A stretch of 64,000 nt of DNA from NCBI GenBank assembly GCA_964243985.1, contig CAXTHJ010000005.1, forward strand, positions 1 to 64,000, in the 5' to 3' direction. This DNA comes from CAIOYC01 sp964243985 (GTDB lineage: Bacteria > Pseudomonadota > Alphaproteobacteria > Caulobacterales > Caulobacteraceae). Made by a program: the position numbers and the translations under genes. The notes beneath the pieces were generated by a model, which did not search any database, was not told the DNA's origin, and saw only the letters and a program-made list of their open reading frames with translations. Shown here piece by piece: positions 60,978 to 64,000 of the stretch (positions within the stretch are counted from its first letter, which is position 1; each line of letters opens with the position of its first letter).

Positions 60978-61754
60978 ATGCAGACTATAGAAAGCCGTAA
61001 TTGCACGGCGGTGCTTTTGGCCGCGGGTGTGGGACGCCGGCTCGGCGACCAGCGGGACGGGCCCAAGGTGCTGCTGCAATTCGCCGGCCGGTCCCTGCTG
61101 CAACGGCATATGCAAGCGCTCTACGCCAACAGCGTTCGAGCGCTGGCGATCACCGTGGGCCATGAGCCGGAGCGTATTCGGGCGGCGGCGGCGGACATCG
61201 TGGCGAAGGGAGACTTTAGCGGTTTCGAGGTGCGCTTCATTGAGAATCCGGCGTATCGGGACGGGAGCCTCGTCTCCTTACACACCCAGGGCGATACGCT
61301 GCGCGGCGGCGGCGACATCCTTCTGATGGACGGCGATGTGCTTTACGACGCGCGGATGATCGAGCGGCTTCTCGGCGGCGAGGGCGGCGGCGTCCTTCTG
61401 GTGGATCGGGAGATCGAGCCTGGGGACGAGCCGGTGAAGATCTGTTTCGACGAGGCGGGCGCTATCGTCGATTTTCGCAAGGTTCCGGTCAACCGGCACG
61501 TGCGGTTCGGAGAATCGGTCGGTTTTTTCAAGTTTTCCAGCGATGTGGCCGCCGCCCTGGCGGACCGCTGTGCCTGGTATGTGGATCAGGGCCTCGTGAA
61601 GACCGAATACGAGGAGGCGATCCGCGACCTGATCCTCGCCGAGCCCCGGACGTTTGTCGCAGAAGATGTGAGCGATCTGCCCTGGACAGAAATCGACTTT
61701 CCGGAGGATGTGGTAAAAGCCCGCGATATCGTGCTGCCGCAACTGAGAGCTTGA
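60978..61754 (+). CDS. Nucleotidyltransferase (NTP_transf/RmlA-like), second in the phosphonate locus
   Basis: A 258-residue GT-A-fold enzyme. The P-loop signature is AVLLAAGVGRRLGDQRDGPK, then VLLQFAGRSLLQRHMQALYA, and the metal-binding Asp is in DILLMDGDVLYDARM. Its C-terminal half has DEPVKICFDEAGAIVDFRKV and TEYEEAIRDLI. It is divergent from pepM and 2 bp ahead of the PhyH gene. It is a candidate CTP:phosphonate cytidylyltransferase, perhaps acting on the hydroxylated head group. ATG 60978 is chosen; a GTG at 60951 is in frame. Confidence 0.87.
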   Translation: MQTIESRNCTAVLLAAGVGRRLGDQRDGPKVLLQFAGRSLLQRHMQALYANSVRALAITVGHEPERIRAAAADIVAKGDFSGFEVRFIENPAYRDGSLVSLHTQGDTLRGGGDILLMDGDVLYDARMIERLLGGEGGGVLLVDREIEPGDEPVKICFDEAGAIVDFRKVPVNRHVRFGESVGFFKFSSDVAAALADRCAWYVDQGLVKTEYEEAIRDLILAEPRTFVAEDVSDLPWTEIDFPEDVVKARDIVLPQLRA

Positions 61755-61756
61755 GC

Positions 61757-62548
61757 ATGTCGCTCGTCCAAGACCGCATAGAAGTCCGCGCATCGGAGAT
61801 CACCGAGGCGCAGATCGAAGCGTTCGCCCGCACCGGCTGGGTAGCGGCGCGGGGGTTCTTCTCGCCGGAGGAGACGGCGGCCATCGGCGCCTGGACCGAC
61901 GAGCTTCTGGCTATGCCGGAGGTGCCCGGCGAGCACATGGTCTATTACGAGCAGAGCCTGAAGGACCCGGACGCCAAGGTTGTGCAGCGGATCGAGAACT
62001 TCTGCCCTTATCACCCAGCCTTCGACCGGCTGGTGCGGGGCGGGCGGCTGCAACGGGCGGCCGCGCAGTTGATGGACGGCGCCGCGATCCTGTTCAAGGA
62101 GAAGGTCAACTTCAAGATGCCCGGCGGCGCGGGGTTTGAGCCGCACCAGGACCAGCAGGCGGGCTGGAGCACCTTCACTCCCATGTTCGTCACGGCGCTC
62201 GTCAGCATCGACCGCGCGACGGTGGAAAACGGCTGCCTGGAGATGACCGACGCCCCCCGCTTCGCCGGCCTGATCGGCCAGGAGTGGACGCCGCTGACGG
62301 ACGAGGAGATGCAGAGCTTTTCTCTCATCTCCGTGCCCACCGAACCCGGCGACGTCTTGTTTTTCGACAGCTATGCGCCCCACGCCTCCAAGCCCAACCT
62401 GACGGACAAGGCGCGGCGCATCCTCTACCTCACCTACAACCTCGCCGCCGACGGCGACCACCGCGCCCGCTACTACGCCGAAAAACGCGCCAACTTCCCG
62501 CCCGATATCGAGCGGGCGGTGGGGACGGAGTATAAGTTCCGGGTCTGA
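61757..62548 (+). CDS. PhyH-family Fe(II)/2-oxoglutarate dioxygenase, candidate aminophosphonate hydroxylase
   Basis: A 263-residue phytanoyl-CoA-dioxygenase-like enzyme. The facial triad is His and Asp in FEPHQDQQAGW (HxD) and the distal His in FDSYAPHASKPNLTDKARR, whose Arg can bind 2-oxoglutarate. VENGCLEMTDAPRFAG and EPGDVLFFD are family segments. Known relatives hydroxylate aminophosphonates (PhnY) or phosphonate intermediates (FrbJ, DhpA). No PhnZ oxygenase that would mark catabolism is nearby, so conversion of AEP to 1-hydroxy-AEP in biosynthesis is the best guess. It is coupled to the nucleotidyltransferase gene (2-bp gap). Confidence 0.85.
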   Translation: MSLVQDRIEVRASEITEAQIEAFARTGWVAARGFFSPEETAAIGAWTDELLAMPEVPGEHMVYYEQSLKDPDAKVVQRIENFCPYHPAFDRLVRGGRLQRAAAQLMDGAAILFKEKVNFKMPGGAGFEPHQDQQAGWSTFTPMFVTALVSIDRATVENGCLEMTDAPRFAGLIGQEWTPLTDEEMQSFSLISVPTEPGDVLFFDSYAPHASKPNLTDKARRILYLTYNLAADGDHRARYYAEKRANFPPDIERAVGTEYKFRV

Positions 62549-62642
62549 CGCCTCGCTAAGTGGCGGACCTTGCAGGCGGCGTAAGGCGATCTGGACGCGG
62601 AGGCCGCGACCCCTTATCCGGTCGGCGCATTGAGGAGCCTTC

Positions 62643-64000
62643 ATGACCACCCGCGCTGATCTGACCGTTGATCCCTGCCTCGCCGCCTTCGTGGAGGGCG
62701 AGCTCCTGCCGGGCCTTAAGGTGAAGGCCGAGCGGTTCTGGACTGGGCTGGCGGACCTCGTCGCCGAGTTCGGCCCGCGTGCCCAAGCGATGCTGGATCG
62801 GCGCGATGCGCTGCAGAGCCAGATCGACGATTGGTATCGCGCCCACAAGCACGAAGCGTTCGATGTGGCCGCCGAAGAGGCGTTCCTGAAGGAGATCGGC
62901 TACCTCGTCCCCGAACCTGCACCCTTCACCATCGAAACCACCAACGTCGATCCGGAGTTCAGCGGCACGCCGGGGCCGCAGCTGGTGGTGCCGATCACCA
63001 ACGCGCGCTACGCCCTGAACGCTGCAAACGCTCGCTGGGGCAGCCTCTACGACGCCCTCTATGGCACCGACGCCATCGACGAGGCGGACGGCGCCACGCG
63101 GGGCGGCGGCTACAACCCCGTGCGCGGCGCCAAGGTGATCACCCGCGCCAAGGCGGCGCTGGATCTCGCCGCGCCGCTGACCTCCGGCGGCCACGCCAAG
63201 GCGACCGGTTATGCGGTGGAGAGCGGCGCCCTGGTGGTCAAGACCGAAGGCGGCGACGTGGCCTTGGCGGAGCCCGAGCGGTTCGCCGGCTATCGCGGGG
63301 AGGCGTCTGCGCCCTCCGCCATCCTGCTGAAGGTCAATGGCCTGCACCTTGAGATCGTCATCGACCGCAGCCACCGCATCGGTCGGGGCGACCCGGCCGG
63401 CGTCGCCGACCTGCTGCTGGAATCCGCCGTCTCAACCATCATCGACTGCGAGGATTCGGTGGCCGCCGTGGACGCCGAGGACAAGGTGCTGGTCTACCGC
63501 AACTGGCTCGGCCTGATGAAGGGCGACCTCAACGCCGATCTGGAGAAGGACGGCAAGGTGATCTCCCGCCGTCTCTCGCCGGACCAGACCTACGCCACCC
63601 CCGATGGCGGCGAGCTGACCCTTCCAGGCCGCGCCCTGTTGCTGATCCGTAACGTCGGCCACCACATGTATACCGACGCGGTGAAGACGGCCGACGGCGG
63701 CGAAATCCCGGAAGGCCTGCTGGACGCCCTGATCACTAGCACCGCCGCCTTGCACGACCTGCGCGGAACCGGCGCCTTCCGCAACAGCCGCGCGGGCTCG
63801 ATCTATATCGTCAAGCCGAAGATGCATGGGCCCGAGGAGGTGCAGCTCACTGTCGATCTCTTCGCCCAGGTGGAGGGCGTCCTAGGCCTTCCCGAAAACA
63901 CCATCAAGATCGGGGTGATGGACGAGGAGCGGCGCACCTCCGCCAACCTCGCCGCCTGCATCGCCGCGGCCCGCCGCCGGATCGTCTTCATCAACACCGG
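62643..64000 (+). CDS. glcB: Malate synthase G, 3' end cut by window edge
   Basis: Condenses glyoxylate and acetyl-CoA to malate in the glyoxylate shunt. The 452 visible residues (full length about 720) match the G-isoform: EEAFLKEIGYLVPEP, PITNARYALNAANARWGSLY, LYGTDAIDE, TIIDCEDSVAAVDAEDKVLV, YRNWLGLMKGDL and the substrate region FRNSRAGSIYIVKPKMHGPE, EERRTSANL. GAGGAGC precedes the ATG. It is 94 bp past the PhyH gene and probably a separate transcription unit. Confidence 0.96.
   Translation, partial: MTTRADLTVDPCLAAFVEGELLPGLKVKAERFWTGLADLVAEFGPRAQAMLDRRDALQSQIDDWYRAHKHEAFDVAAEEAFLKEIGYLVPEPAPFTIETTNVDPEFSGTPGPQLVVPITNARYALNAANARWGSLYDALYGTDAIDEADGATRGGGYNPVRGAKVITRAKAALDLAAPLTSGGHAKATGYAVESGALVVKTEGGDVALAEPERFAGYRGEASAPSAILLKVNGLHLEIVIDRSHRIGRGDPAGVADLLLESAVSTIIDCEDSVAAVDAEDKVLVYRNWLGLMKGDLNADLEKDGKVISRRLSPDQTYATPDGGELTLPGRALLLIRNVGHHMYTDAVKTADGGEIPEGLLDALITSTAALHDLRGTGAFRNSRAGSIYIVKPKMHGPEEVQLTVDLFAQVEGVLGLPENTIKIGVMDEERRTSANLAACIAAARRRIVFINT

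Overview
The window is GC-rich, densely packed DNA that reads as a chromosome segment of an alphaproteobacterium, most likely a member of the Caulobacteraceae (Caulobacter / Brevundimonas / Phenylobacterium type). The reasons are gene content and style: a TonB-receptor-based N-acetylglucosamine (GlcNAc) locus with a GlmS-like deaminase, an astaxanthin-type crt cluster with an extra ring-hydroxylase candidate, a LOV-HWE kinase, GTG/TTG starts and ATGA-type stop/start overlaps. The species is an inference. No rRNA, tRNA, CRISPR array, transposase or phage gene was seen.

Layout. 1-9285: GlcNAc/chitin-oligosaccharide utilisation in two divergent arms (left arm: TonB receptor, GH20 hexosaminidase, EIIA-HPr PTS protein running off the edge; right arm: GntR regulator, SIS-type deaminase, NagA), with candidate operator repeats between them. 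9241-10839: TPR-sulfotransferase. 11386-12450: a LOV-HWE histidine kinase interrupted by one in-frame TGA. 12537-21329: carotenoid genes crtW-Y-I-B on the plus strand, crtZ and crtE plus a two-gene ABC exporter on the minus strand, and a CrtG-like hydroxylase. 22093-33773: a minus-strand chemosensory cluster (soluble receptor with two signalling tips, triple-CheW scaffold, CheB, HEAT protein, CheR, CheY, CheA, a second receiver, CheC, PAS hybrid kinase). 33896-37815: MFS transporter, VOC protein, groESL with a CIRCE operator and terminator. 37918-44395: secreted and hypothetical proteins, a decayed FAD-oxidase remnant, an FAH-family hydrolase, an NmrA/HxlR pair. 44398-54660: hpd (tyrosine catabolism), amino-acid permease, dsbB, coq7, a type III PKS/methyltransferase pair, DUF1993, HNH nuclease, AlkA-type glycosylase, gluQ, an EamA exporter and a cold-shock gene. 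54886-62548: a serine-hydrolase homologue with an altered active site, then a phosphonate biosynthesis locus. 62643 to the end: malate synthase G (partial).

The most interesting system is 56184-62548. It holds PEP mutase fused to a nucleotidyltransferase, phosphonopyruvate decarboxylase, 2-aminoethylphosphonate (AEP) transaminase, a second stand-alone nucleotidyltransferase, a PhyH-type dioxygenase and a CDP-alcohol phosphatidyltransferase. Together these could make AEP or 1-hydroxy-AEP, activate it as a CMP ester and transfer it to a lipid, i.e. a candidate phosphonolipid pathway. The enzyme families are visible in the sequence; the lipid product is inference.
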